Shown here piece after piece: positions 32,166-43,500 of a stretch of 64,000 nt of DNA. A program made the translations under genes and the position numbers. Below the pieces are notes generated by a model that saw only the letters and a program-made list of their open reading frames with translations, was not told where the DNA came from and did no database searches. Each line of letters starts with the position of its first letter. Position 1 is the stretch's first letter. The DNA is from Cliona cf. orientalis (Eukaryota; Porifera; Demospongiae; Clionaida; Clionaidae), in NCBI GenBank assembly GCA_963930775.1, contig OZ005690.1, positions 2,650,225 to 2,714,224 on the forward strand, read 5' to 3'.

Positions 32166-32508
32166 GAGTTGACTGTTGATTTCCGTAAGGTAAATGATCT
32201 GACCAGAAAAGATGCTCAACCGCTTCCTCGCATCGATGATACACTGGATACCATGGGAGGGGCCTGTTATTTTTCGACCCTGGACTTGCATGGCTAGTGC
32301 CTATTGGCAAGTTGCTCTGGATCCAAATGACAAAGAGGCCTGTTATTTTTCGACCCTGGACTTGGCTAGTGGCTATTGGCAAGTTGCTCTGGATCCAAAT
32401 GATAAAGAAGAGACTGCATTTGCTACTCCATTTGGACTACACCAGCTTCGGATTATGCCCTTTGGGCTATGCAATGCTCCAGCTACTTTTCAACATTTGA
32501 ACAGGTAG
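32166..32508 (+). mobile_element. Truncated Ty3/Gypsy-type reverse-transcriptase fragment with internal duplication
   Basis: The translation shows [20 protein letters not shown], then [19 protein letters not shown] and [26 protein letters not shown], the N-terminal motifs of Gypsy-class reverse transcriptase up to just before the catalytic YxDD, which is absent. The block from GGCCTGTTATTTTTCGACCC to GATCCAAATGA is present twice in tandem (about 32266 and 32337). The first copy has 4 extra bases that shift the frame. No LTRs, RNase H or integrase is seen. Non-functional relic. Confidence 0.85.
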
Positions 32509-32909
32509 CTGTATACTAGTAGGACTCCACTGGACATGCTGTCTCGTTACTAGGATAACATCAAATTATCTTCAGTTGTTCAGTTCCCGAGCATCTGAGC
32601 AAGTTGAGGGAGGTGCTTTCCCATGCAACTAAAAGATGCTGGATTGAAAGTAACCACAAAATGCCATGTACTTCGGAGGAGTGTTCATTATACCTCGTAC
32701 TCATAGCTACAGCTCCCTCGGGAAACGAGTCTCATGACGATAATATTATATCGATTGACCTAGATTTGGTATCGTCAGAGGCCCCGGTTATAATCCTAAG
32801 CTGTGAAACTCTACCAACCCTGATCATGATGGCATACTACTCCAGTGCATGGAAGTGGAGGATCACTACAAGTGTTAAAACAGTACCAAGACCCATTTTA
32901 GAGATTGCA

Positions 32910-33258
32910 TGCACAGGCTGATTTTAAGCAAGCAAAATCATGGCAACTACTATCTGAATGTGATTGGGACAAACTTCTCAAAAACGATGATGGCGACCAA
33001 TTAATGCATGGAGGTCTGGAATGAATGTTTCATGACTATAATGGAATCCTGCATTCTCAAAAGAGTGCTACAAAAACAGAAAAAAAAATTGCCATGGTTA
33101 ACGAAGAAGCTGACTCTATAGCTACAATGCATAAGAGAAATTGGCTGCATAGGAAAGCTGCAAGAAATGGGATGTTGCAAAAGGATGTCAATAATGTGAG
33201 CATTAATTTTTCTGAAAAAGGATGCAGTATCGATTCCCACGTGCACCCTCATAGATAA
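32910..33258 (+). mobile_element. Possible non-LTR retroelement remnant
   Basis: The frames give ADFKQAKSWQLLSECDWDK followed by FHDYNG and, after a short loss of frame, KKIAMVNEEADSIATMHKRN and WLHRKAARNG. The pattern of a DW..LL stretch followed by a basic helix is typical of the linker before the reverse transcriptase in jockey/CR1-type elements. The resemblance is weak and broken. Confidence 0.3.
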
Positions 33259-33884
33259 TGATCATAATAAGTGGTGTATGGCACTAAACAAGCTTCCATG
33301 AACCTTAAAGTTTGTGGAATATCTTGCATAGTAATACTCATTTGTATCGACCATATTATTATAATATTAGCTTAAGTATTTATATAGAAAGATAGTTTGA
33401 TAAGTGGGGGAAACGTACTGATCCCAGCTAGCCATTTGTACAGATCTGCTGGTGCTAGCTATTTCATTTTTGATTGTAGCGTGATCCTCTACCTAGCGGC
33501 ATACAGATCGTGCGTGGGCTTAGTGGCCTGGTGCACGCCCCCTCTAATCATTTAATATGCCTAACTACAGATCCCTTGTCTACGCATTCCAGTTGGGCTT
33601 AGAACACGCTATGAGCATGTTGACGATCTTTACCTAGGCCAATTCTGCGCACGCGCAGAATCGGCACGTAGGCTAGAACGCGCGATAAGATCCCGGAGCA
33701 GTTGGCGGCATTTAATGCGCATGCGCACAACGAACATGCTGGAGCACTACATTGCGCGCAAGCCTGTAATTAAGATAAAAACGGCACTTTCTGCTTTTTT
33801 TGGCAGTTGAACATATCAAGACTTGTTTGAAGCCAAATAGAGCCTACATTTTGCTTCCAGTTGCATTCGAATTTCGACATCATC

Positions 33885-34973
33885 ATGACACGCGTAATCA
33901 TCGCAATTATTGTCCTAGTGCGCTCGTGCAGTCTTTCTGATGCGATCGCTCCACAGCTTTCTGTGGGAAGGGTGGCCGATCTAACTCATCATATTATTAC
34001 GAAACGCCAGGCAATCCCCACACTTCAAAATGTAGCTGACTGCAGTGCTACTACTATCGATTACCAGTGTGGATCGTCCGGTTACGCGCAACAAATCATC
34101 AACATTGCGCTCGGGTGTAGAAACGAATCATACGCTCGTAACGCCGCCAATGCATGTGCGAGTAATGAAAACGGAGAGTTTTGTGGAACGGCTACTGTAA
34201 GCTTCTCACTAGACCAAATCCAGATTCTCACAGCTTGCCAAGGAGCTGTTTCCTCGAGGTCTTGTCCTTCCAGCTGCCGCAGCCTGTTGCAATCTGCGAG
34301 CAGCACTCTCGGTTGCTGCATTAACACCTACATCAACACCACAGTCAATCTGTTGCTTGGACTTTACGACTACGTCGACTACCGCTTATGGAGCTTATGC
34401 AACGTTCCTCTACCACCTGCCGACTGTGGAAACGGACTGCCACTCAACCCTCCGCAAGATTCACGGGTTTGCACATTGCAAGAGCTATTAACTCGTTTAG
34501 CTAACTATGGGTGCATGCCAAGCGCTGGTCAGGGGCTCGTTGATGCCCTAGTACGAGACAGCAGGTGCTACACCTTTGCTAAAAGTTTGGTGGATGGTTG
34601 TGCCGTCAACGAAAATAATGAATTTTGTGCTGCAGTAGTTGGATCGAATTTAATCGATTCTGGAAGCTCAACTGATTCAGAGTACACATCACTTGCGATA
34701 AACTGTGTTTCAAGCTCGAGCTCTTTTTGTAGCTCATCCTGCCAAAACGCTGTAACCAATATTGCAAATTCCCACGGATGCTGTGTTAACGTTTTCAACA
34801 TCTCCATTGGTGGTATTCAAGTGCCACAGCTGTCCTACGGTCTCTGGAATAGGTGTGGAGTTGATACTCCGGGATTCTGCTCTGCCAGTACGCTCAGTAC
34901 TAGTGGAGCTGCAACCATTAAAGTACTATTTGCTTGGATGATTGCTCTGGCTATGGCAGCTCTGTACATTTAG
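33885..34973 (+). CDS. Two-repeat Cys-rich surface protein with probable GPI signal
   Basis: Intronless, 362 residues from ATG 33885; the frame is open upstream but begins with TTG, not ATG. The signal peptide is MTRVIIAIIVLVRSCSLSDA, possibly followed by a KR cleavage site (IITKRQA). Two homologous Cys-rich repeats of about 140 residues follow: the first has NENGEFC, SCPSSCRSLL, LGCCINTYIN and YRLWSLC; the second has NENNEFC, FCSSSCQNAV, HGCCVNVFN and YGLWNRC. Several N-glycosylation sites are present. The end (SGAATIKVLFAWMIALAMAA) is a hydrophobic tail after small residues, as in GPI-anchor signals. Codon use is more GC-rich than in its neighbours. The 5' region is CpG-richer, which suggests a constitutive promoter. 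The family is unknown to me. Confidence 0.85.
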   Translation: MTRVIIAIIVLVRSCSLSDAIAPQLSVGRVADLTHHIITKRQAIPTLQNVADCSATTIDYQCGSSGYAQQIINIALGCRNESYARNAANACASNENGEFCGTATVSFSLDQIQILTACQGAVSSRSCPSSCRSLLQSASSTLGCCINTYINTTVNLLLGLYDYVDYRLWSLCNVPLPPADCGNGLPLNPPQDSRVCTLQELLTRLANYGCMPSAGQGLVDALVRDSRCYTFAKSLVDGCAVNENNEFCAAVVGSNLIDSGSSTDSEYTSLAINCVSSSSSFCSSSCQNAVTNIANSHGCCVNVFNISIGGIQVPQLSYGLWNRCGVDTPGFCSASTLSTSGAATIKVLFAWMIALAMAALYI

Positions 34974-35731
34974 TGCGTGCACATGCATTCATGATCAGGA
35001 AATTAGCAACTTGACTCTAAAGACTTATAATATTATTATACTAGTATATATAGTGGGTATAGCTAGCATATAGGCAGTATATACTATTAAAACACAGATT
35101 TGAGTAATAATATTATAGCTACATTATACTATAGCTAGCTATATAGCTTTAAATTTTTTTGGCTGAAAATTATGTGCTGCATCTTATTTTTATATAATTA
35201 TTTGGTATAATATATTTGTTATCTGTGCACTTGCATGCGCAATCAACTAGAAACTGTTACAGTCACTGTGATGTCACATGCTAATAAGTATTCTATAATA
35301 ATATTATATATTTGCAAAGCATTGGGAGTATGCATTCCATGGAGTTTCACATCAATAATGAAATGATTACTACATCCCTATTATTAGTACCTTCACTGTA
35401 TACTTGAATAATTATAGTTATTGTCATGTTAAAGAGTCACTTACTAGCCTATAATTATGTAAGAGAGTAGGCTATAGTACTACCGTAATTTGCTTTTTTT
35501 CGATGTTAAATTTTCGTTTCCTAGAGATTGACGAAAATATCTTACTTGAATATTTTCTAACATGCAACGAAAGTTTTTCGCAATGAATAATTAGAACAAT
35601 TGAACTTATTACGGTATGAACATGTGGATACGCGCATGCAATCCTATAGTACGGTAACCTTAAGCCTAGGCCCAACTCTACTTACACACAGCTGTCGCGA
35701 ACAGTCTCCACTGCTATCCGTTGATCATGTC

Positions 35732-35888
35732 AACGTCGATTCAGCAGTACTTCAAGCCAACTAACCAACTCCCGATCCTAAAGGGTCACTATCAAACAGC
35801 ATTTCTTCTTCAGCAATAGCCAATTGGGAAGTGCTAGCAGCTGCGATCACAAAGCAATCGAAGAAGCGTGGTTCCTACACAAAGTGAG
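35732..35888 (+). pseudogene. Broken N-terminal exon resembling a DDE-type transposon protein
   Basis: ATG 35732 gives MSTSIQQYFKPTNQLP. After a one-base frame change, PDPKGSLSNSISSSAIA and KQSKKRGSYTK follow, ending at a plausible donor AAAG|TGAGTA. Sponge genomes carry many proteins with this FKP...LPDPKG...KRGSY start joined to DDE-type regions (recalled, not checked). No downstream catalytic part is seen. Confidence 0.35.
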
Positions 35889-36710
35889 TACCAATGAATT
35901 ATTAAATTTTTATTAGCATGCCTAAATACCCCATACTGTATAGTCTTAAGTTATGACATTGTTGCGGTAATGTTATGTAATCGTCAACTGCATGCTTTAA
36001 TTTAAAGTGGCATAACTTGAAAATGATGAACTTTAAAGTATTAAATTTATAGAACCATTTTCTGTATTCACCTGTGGCTGTGCCAAATTTCACGATTTGA
36101 TAACATCGGATATAATATATATTATATATAACCCTTATAGTGGGTAAATATTGCATGTTTCAGAAAAATAAATTGCTACAGTATAATAATTATACATAGG
36201 GATGTATTAAAAATATTTTAATGTGCATGTGTGGCTATAGGGCAGCTACTGTATACAGGTGCATGCCTGTCCCATGGCCAGTGGTCAGACGCAGACACGC
36301 AGCATATACTAGGGATACAAAACAGTTGATACAACCTTACAATAATGTATACACAAGTGCTATATATATGAATGTAATGCACTGTTCGTAAACACATATA
36401 TACAGCCCCCAGGCTTCACCCTGCACTCGCATGTGCTTCATAATAATAATACCGGACCGGGTATAATTATAATATTCTACTAAGCACTTGACAATGTATT
36501 GAGTGTCTGAGTTAAGTAATAAATTCCAACCATGGAGGCCTAGACCTATAGGATACCCAAGGCTTTAAAATTAGCTAGTGCTTGACTGCAGTTAGCTAAT
36601 TCTTAACTATAGAAGCTATATAATATATGCACTGGGTGAGCTGCTATAGCTAAAATACCCTTATACCACTAGTACTGGAAAATATAATTATATTATATGA
36701 ACCCTTGACC

Positions 36711-37260
36711 ATCTCCCCAGTGGCTGCACAGTGTAATGGTGCATGTGGTAAAAGGTCGTCAATAGAATGCGTACACATCGATCGATGCTGGCCCCAGAAA
36801 TCATGGAGATGGCGTCTAAGATTGACTCCCAACCTTGATAGCGACAAGTTTCGATGCTTCAATCACAGAGACGAACTCGACAACACAGTATTCCTTCCGA
36901 AGTTCAGGTTGGTCACGCTGCTGCAGTCGCGCACGGGCCGGGCCAGCCCCTTGTGGCAGTGATGCGTGCTATATATAGCGCAAGGCTAGCTTTATTTATC
37001 CATGGCATTACGTAAGCCAAGAAAACACGTGAAGTTCAACCAACAGTACTTCTCAGAGAAAGTAGCGCTCAGCATGTAATCTATTCGCTGGATACACGCG
37101 TAAGATACTCTACATATTTACTGATTTTCAAGTCTCAGAAAGGCTCCAGCGAGGCCCTGAATTTTCTCACAATTACCTCATAGATTACACTATAGGTTTC
37201 ATCATAATTACACTATAATTACCTCATAACCACAGAAAAGTAAATTGCTACTGGGGAGAT
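36711..37260. mobile_element. 550-bp element, second good copy of 7870-8409
   Basis: Nearly identical to 7870-8409 through its whole length, ending GCTACTGGGGAGAT. The left terminus has two changes (CCCCAGTGGCTGC). It directly abuts the MITE tandem array that follows. Confidence 0.75.
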
Positions 37261-37261
37261 A

Positions 37262-38528
37262 ATGAAAAACTTAGAGACTACGTCCAGAGTCCCTCATGAA
37301 TACGCCGCCACAAATTCGAACTAGGACACATTGACAAACTGCGCATGCTCCGTATACGCGTACAATATTGGGGCGCGTGGCTTGAGCCGGTTGACCTTCA
37401 CCTGCCACGTGCTCGACTGAATAGGGAAATCCCCCCGAGTGCGAGCTCGCCAAAGAAAGCGAACCGAGAAAATCGCCATATCTCATCGATAGTCCACGAT
37501 GTCTTCTACGCTAGGTTCGAATTCTGGGTCCCAACAACCTTTCATGCGCGCTAAACATTTTGAAACAGTTTCACAGGAATTACATCATAAGTTTCATCAT
37601 AGGTTTCATCATCATTTCATCACCATTTCATCATAATTTCATCATAGCGAGAGCCGAATTCTTTGTTTCTAATTGGGACTCTGGACGTAATGAACAACTC
37701 AGAGACTACGTCCAGAGTCCCTCATGGATACGCCGCCATAAATTCGAACTGGGACACATCGACAAACTGCGCATGCTCCGTATACGCGTACAATATTGGG
37801 GCGCGCGGCTTGAGCCGGTTGACCTTCACCTGCCATGTGCTCGACTGAATAGGGAAATCCCCCCGAGTGCGAGCTCGCCAAAGAAAGCGAACCGAGAAAA
37901 TCGCCATATCTCATCGATAGTCCACGATGTCTTCTACGCTAGGTTTGAATTCTGGGTCCCAACACCCTGTCATGTGAGCTAAACTTTTTGAAACAGTTTC
38001 ACAGCAATTACATCATAGGTTTCATCATAAATTTCATCATAGATTTCATCATCATTTCATCATAATTTCATCATAGCGAGAGCCGAATTCTTAGTTTCTA
38101 ATTGGGACTCTGGACGTAATGAACAATTTGGAGACTACGTCCAGAGTCCCTCACGAATACGCCGCCATAAATTCGAACTAGGACACATTGACAAACTGCG
38201 CATGCTCCGTATACGCGTACAATATTGGGGCGCGCGGCTTGAGCCGGTTGCATTGACCTTCACCTGCCACGTGCTCGATTGAATAGGGAAATCCCCCTGC
38301 CCTGAAAGCGAGCTCGCTAGAGAAAGCGAACTGAGAGAAACGCCATAAGGATATCATCGGATAGTCCACGATCTCTTCTACGCTAGGCTCGAATTCTGGG
38401 CCCCAACAAGCTTTCATGCGTGCTAAACATTTTGAAACAGTCTTAACCGCATTTTCGTCATATTTTACATCACAATTACCTCATCGGTTGGCCGAATAGT
38501 TTTTTCTAATTGGGACTCTGGACGTAAT
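37262..38528. repeat. Three-unit tandem array of a roughly 428-bp MITE
   Basis: The phrase GAGACTACGTCCAGAGTCC starts units at 37274, 37702 and 38131 (spacing 428 and 429). Each unit ends GGGACTCTGGACGTAAT, the inverted complement of its start, so every unit is bounded by about 15-bp inverted repeats and the array is a MITE arranged head to tail. The middle carries CGTATACGCGTACAATATTG and the phrase GCTAGGTTCGAATTCTGGG. ORFs repeated on both strands are shadows of the repeat. Confidence 0.85.
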
Positions 38529-40032
38529 TATTGGACCAGCAAAGCACTATAATTATTATTATATAATATATACCCCTAATTTTAAGTTGTAATAGCTAGG
38601 CTACACTAGACTGAGTGTGATCATGTTTATCATGCCCAGGCCAGGAATATTGCTTTAGCTACCTAGCTAGCTATATTCATAAACTTGAATTGTATTTTTT
38701 CAGTACGGGCAGTCTGGTCTCACAGCTGGTGGCTGTCCCAGGGGTCAGCCTGCCAGCTGCACTAATGGTATGATTTTCACCGTGCACTGACCTGCTTGAT
38801 TGCAGAAGCCTGATCATGAGGTGAATTAATTCCTATTGGAACTCGTACGGTAATGGTCGTCATGCGCATATGTGCTCTATACCCACATGAATGCGATCTG
38901 AATATTTTGGGCATTGAGAGATGACCTCTATTTGATATTATGTTGCATGAGCCCGACGTACCGACTCTAATTTTTTGTTCCAAGGATCGATAATTAGTAT
39001 TTACATAATATTTCATCACACTGAGGCACATGAGTGACAGCATGCATGCGCTCAGCCCAGCGAAAATGGCAGCTAGCTTCACTTATCTGAATGTTTAATA
39101 TCGTAAAAAAGGGACTAATAGGCATACGAAACTGGAAACTTTAAGGCAAGTGCTGGACCACTCTGGCAACGCAATTATTAACATCACTAGCATATCTACT
39201 TCCCCGAGCCATTGATCAATGCCCGAACATGAAGATGCCAGACTACCATTATACATCGGTGGAGATTTATCGCCTGACTAGTACTAGGTACTTGGACATG
39301 GTAGACTGGAGTACACCATTCAAGTATAGGTGATCAACATCGTTGTCAGACTACCAGCAGTCTGATATTTTCACTCTCGAGGGATCGAGCTTCTCGGGGT
39401 TATGCTATTATTAGGCTACTTATTAGGCTACTACTCATGCAACCGACTGACTGATACTATTGTACATGTAGTTTGGGTTACCAGTCCCATGCCTTTGTGC
39501 TTTCAAAGAAAGACTTTCGTGAAGGCTCACTTTGCACAGATGATTTTCATCACCACTAGTAATTGTACATGTATAATAATAATTAATATTATTATAATGG
39601 AGCTAGTACTAGGGATATGGTAATCGCAGTTACCCTTACACCCGTACCCACAAAAAATAATAGCCGTTTCTCACCTACAACTAGATCTGCAGATAAGGTC
39701 ACACCCCTGAATGTTGTCTATGGTGAAGATCTGACAAGACAGGTACACACATATGTACTATAATATTTTGCACTGACCTCATGCACTCTGAATGGTCCAC
39801 AACATGGCCACTACCACATGTTGCAGCAGGTCTGATCATGTGATGTGACACAAGTGTGCAATGTGGTAAGGGGTCACCACATCTCTGACCTTTGGTCATG
39901 CACTGATGATTAGATTTTGAATTAATGGAAAGATCAATGACTGTTCATTAATGTACAGTATGCTAATAAAATTAAAAAGACATTAATATATTATGCTGGG
40001 ATATCTCACTAATTTATGGAATGTACCATAGA

Positions 40033-40493
40033 ATTGGTATGTTATGCGGTATTTTTAGTTATGCGATTATGCGAATTTTAGTGAAATCGAAGAATTAAAA
40101 ATTGCAAAATACATGTAATAATGCGCATTACATATATTGCGCAATAGGCCGGCCGGCCCAGGCGCGCGCCGCGTACACGTGGTCTTATTGCACGCGCGAT
40201 CGATCTGCTGTACGCTAGTATAAAGCGCTCAGTCGGTTTGGCCGAACGGTACAACAGTTTGAGCCTGGAAAGAGCCAGAGAGAAGTACGCTGCCGATATT
40301 TACGGACTACTGGTAAGTGTTTTCAGCATTAATAAGAGCTGATAGCGCTTTCCTCTACTAGAGCAGGTAGTCTTGTGCCCAGACCCCACCCTCGAGGGTG
40401 GAGTCTGGCTCATGGTACCATCGCATAAATAAAAATCGCATAATACTTTTAACCAGGAAATCGCATAAATTTAACCTCGCATAACATACCAAT
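40033..40493. mobile_element. 461-bp MITE inserted in the 3' flank of gene B
   Basis: It begins ATTGGTATGTTATGCG and ends CGCATAACATACCAAT, perfect 16-bp inverted repeats. The A flank (about 24790-24800) reads straight across this position and so gives an empty site. The core is GC-rich (GGCCGGCCGGCCCAGGCGCG) with a TATAAAG box and a possible donor CTACTG|GTAAGT near 40313. An inner piece resembles the 23611 hairpin family. Confidence 0.8.
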
Positions 40494-40547
40494 CCTACAG
40501 TAGTCAAGTTGCAAGCTGGGTACGTTACATGTCTATTCTTTACAGGT

Positions 40548-43500
40548 TCAAGCAACTTTTTTCCACATCAGCACTCTTTCTTCCATGGCTCTAAATGCTG
40601 CCTCAAATGTCCTCACAGTGCGATCAACATTCTGCATTAATTTAGATATTAAATTTTTGTGTAATTATAGTAACATCCATAATGCTAAAAATAGTACAAT
40701 ATTAACCTGAGGTTCTTTAAGCTGGGATGCTGGTTTTGCGTCCACATCTGTGCCTAGAATGTCGATAATGCTCATTTGCTTCAGGTGGTTTGCAACATCA
40801 ATCAGACGAGTACCATCCTAGCAATGAAAAAAAATTGCTTTTTCACTATAACAGAAGTAAGGATAGTTGGCTAGCTATGATAAAATCAAGCAATATAGTC
40901 ATCGAACGTAGTATAGATCAGACAGTGAGTACTTTCAGCTTACATCCAGCTCAGTTTTTGCCTTGTGATGCAGCAAGTTTTGTACAAGTTCCACGCTCCC
41001 ATTTTTTGCGGCAAAAAATATTGCAGTCCACCCCGTCCCCTGTGAAGAAACAACAAAATTAATACCATAATGCATGATGATAGTATACACATTTATTATA
41101 CTTAGATGATTTACTACTCCAATTTTTCTTATAATGATATACCTTATGAGTAGCATTGACATCTGCACCACCTTCCAATAGAGCGTCCATTTCTTCCACA
41201 TAGCCTTTGTTTGTTGCTACCATCAATGCCGTTAGACCATCCTAAAAAAGAACTACCTAAAATTGCATAATCATTACTCTCACAGACTACGGTACCCTGT
41301 TGGTGATGTCAAGACTGAATTTAGTTTCTGCATCTTCAGGCTGCTTTGCTGTAGCCAGCTGCTTAATGACGCCAGGTTGTCTCTTCAAAGTCGCGATATG
41401 AAGAACTGTATCACCCTCTCTCTAATTATGGTTAGCAAGTGATATAAACAAGGGTGTTATCTGGAGCTAGGGCCTCGTCCCCAGGCTCCCTGATCGATCT
41501 TTTCAATGTATGGATGAGAAAAGAGGGGGCTTTTCAGCAAATTTTATAGCACTAAAAACTGGAATGGAGCCTGGGAATGAGGCCATATACTATTCTGGTG
41601 TATACATTATTACACAATACCTAGGTTACTTTGCTCTTACTGTGGTTATGGCTAAGTCTGCCCCTCTTTCAACCAGTTCTTTTACCACTTCACCATGACC
41701 ATACTTAGCAGCCAACATCACTGCTGTCCAGTTATACTGCAAGATTATGTTTAGATATGTATGCATGAGCGATCATAGTTATCGTGAAATGTGTTTTATT
41801 GGGTTGGGAACATACCTCCAATATTACGTCATTCAGATGGCCACCACGATCTGCAATAATGTTCAATAATTTCAGATTGCCTTCAGTGCTTGCCCGGCTC
41901 AAAGGATTCCACCCAGTCTGTATAATATACTATATTATCACTAGCTCTTATTTCAGATCTAGCTGACCATACTTTCTCTGCAAGGTGGATACTGGCACCT
42001 TTGTGGATAAGAAACAGGGCAACAGCTGTCCGTTTTTCATAGATAGATATTGACAGAGAAGATAAACCATTCTATAGGAATATTAAATCAGTTGTTGTCA
42101 AGAAATAAAGTTCTGTGTGAGAGTGACATTGGTACCACTAATTGTGCATCTTACAACATTTTGATGATCGAGTACAGCACCATGTTCCAGAAGCTTCTTA
42201 ACGACCTTCAGGTGACCTTTACGACTTGCGATCATCAATGAAGACCATTCTGTAGACTATATACATTGATGAGAACAGCCTCTTTCTGACCATCCCCTCT
42301 TGGCATACCTTTGAAGTTATGTTGGGATTGGCCCCTTTATTGAGAAGAAGGTCTACAATGTGGATATTACCTCGATCGGAAGCCCACATCAGTGAGGTCC
42401 ATCCATGCTACAAGCAAAACGAGTAAAGTGGAAATGTGATATTAGAATAATTTACACAAAGTAAGTTTGTACATATACCTCATCTGCTTCTCTTGCATCG
42501 ATAGGTAAGGCAGTCTCTCTCTCTTTTTGAAGAATGCTCTTGATAGTCTTGAGATCATCATTTTTGACAGCCTCAATAAGATCCTACATGAATGAACCTC
42601 TTACATAGATGATCCTAGTCAGTCTAATTTTAGCTCACTGTTCCGAATAAGACAGCTCTGAGCCCTTTAGTAATGCCCCGAAGAGTTTCCTGAAAGTGAA
42701 AAAAATTAGTAGGGGATGATTATAGTACCCAAAATGAAACTTACAGCAACTTTGTGTCGAGCACTGTCTGATCTGACTTCCGGTTGTTTCTTCAGCTCTG
42801 GTGGCAGCAATTCTTCACATACCTCGTCGTAGCCTTTCGTCTTGGCGATGTCAAAAGGAGTTTCACCACCCTGCATTGATAATATAAAACGTGTTTTATC
42901 TGAGTGTGGGGTAGACTTTAGTTAAAATTATTAATAGCAAATTGTATAAAGCATAGCATTTCAAGACGTTAAGCCACGGTGAGTGGTAATCAAGTGCCCA
43001 TCCTCTCTCCCCCTTCCTATACACCATCCACCCTTATCAATTCCTTGGACAATGAAAATTTTACCACATCCTTCTGATCAGTGTCAGCTCCGTAAGCCAC
43101 TAAGATAGAAGTGGCTATATCATGGCCATTCTCAGCAGCAAAAAACACAGCCGTTCTTCCACTTTCCTACATAAAGTTGACAATAAATAGTTTGTATGAT
43201 GAAATAATATCTATACCTCCTGTTTAAAGTCAATGGCTGCCCCATGATCCAACAAAAGAAGAATAATCAGTTCATATCCTTGTTCTGCGGCAATAATCAG
43301 AGGAGATTTTCCATCCTATTTAAAGCCAAAATAGTTACTCTCCTTTACTAAATTAGTCTATATTGCATACAATGTCCACGATGTTATTGAGATCAGCTCC
43401 TTGCTCAAGTAATTTCTGCACCAGATCCACGTTTCCACTTTCCACAGCTCCTGTCCTACCATTCTCCTATATATTGAATGACATTGTAAGAACAAGAGTG

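Larger units (their letters stand above)
31833..33884. other. Region upstream of gene A with decayed retroelement pieces
   Basis: It holds a TG microsatellite (32135-32154), a truncated Gypsy-type reverse-transcriptase piece (32166-32508), a possible LINE remnant (about 32910-33258), and a CpG-richer stretch from about 33480 leading into the gene at 33885. No other gene is seen. Confidence 0.5.
34974..40547. other. Long intergenic stretch rich in elements, no clear gene
   Basis: 34974-35690 is AT-rich with ATATATAGC runs and no gene. The stretch holds a broken transposon-like exon (35732-35888), the dispersed element 36711-37260, the MITE tandem array 37262-38528, an isolated exon-like piece (about 38702-38767: TTTTTTCAG acceptor, 66 open bases, then GTATGA) and the B-gene 3' flank with a MITE. 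The minus-strand 101-codon ORF at about 38.8-39.1 kb has a hydrophobic start but no recognisable domain. Confidence 0.5.

Noticed and set aside
33643-33660. TTCTGCGCACGCGCAGAA perfect palindrome upstream of the GPI-type gene
   Set aside because: It could be an NRF1-like TGCGCA site, but a single occurrence with no conservation is not enough to call.
37510-37540. GGTTCGAATTC-like B-box suggesting a tRNA or tRNA-derived SINE
   Set aside because: No A-box at the right distance and no cloverleaf could be drawn. The phrase is simply part of the MITE unit.
37345-37982. Repeated 69-140-codon ORFs on both strands in the 37.3-38.4 kb region
   Set aside because: They recur because the MITE unit is tandemly repeated. 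The sequence has no domain, no codon bias and equal ORFs on the opposite strand.
38777-39082. 101-codon minus-strand ORF with a hydrophobic start
   Set aside because: No domain, no cysteine pattern, no paralog in the window, and surrounded by repeats. It is likely chance.
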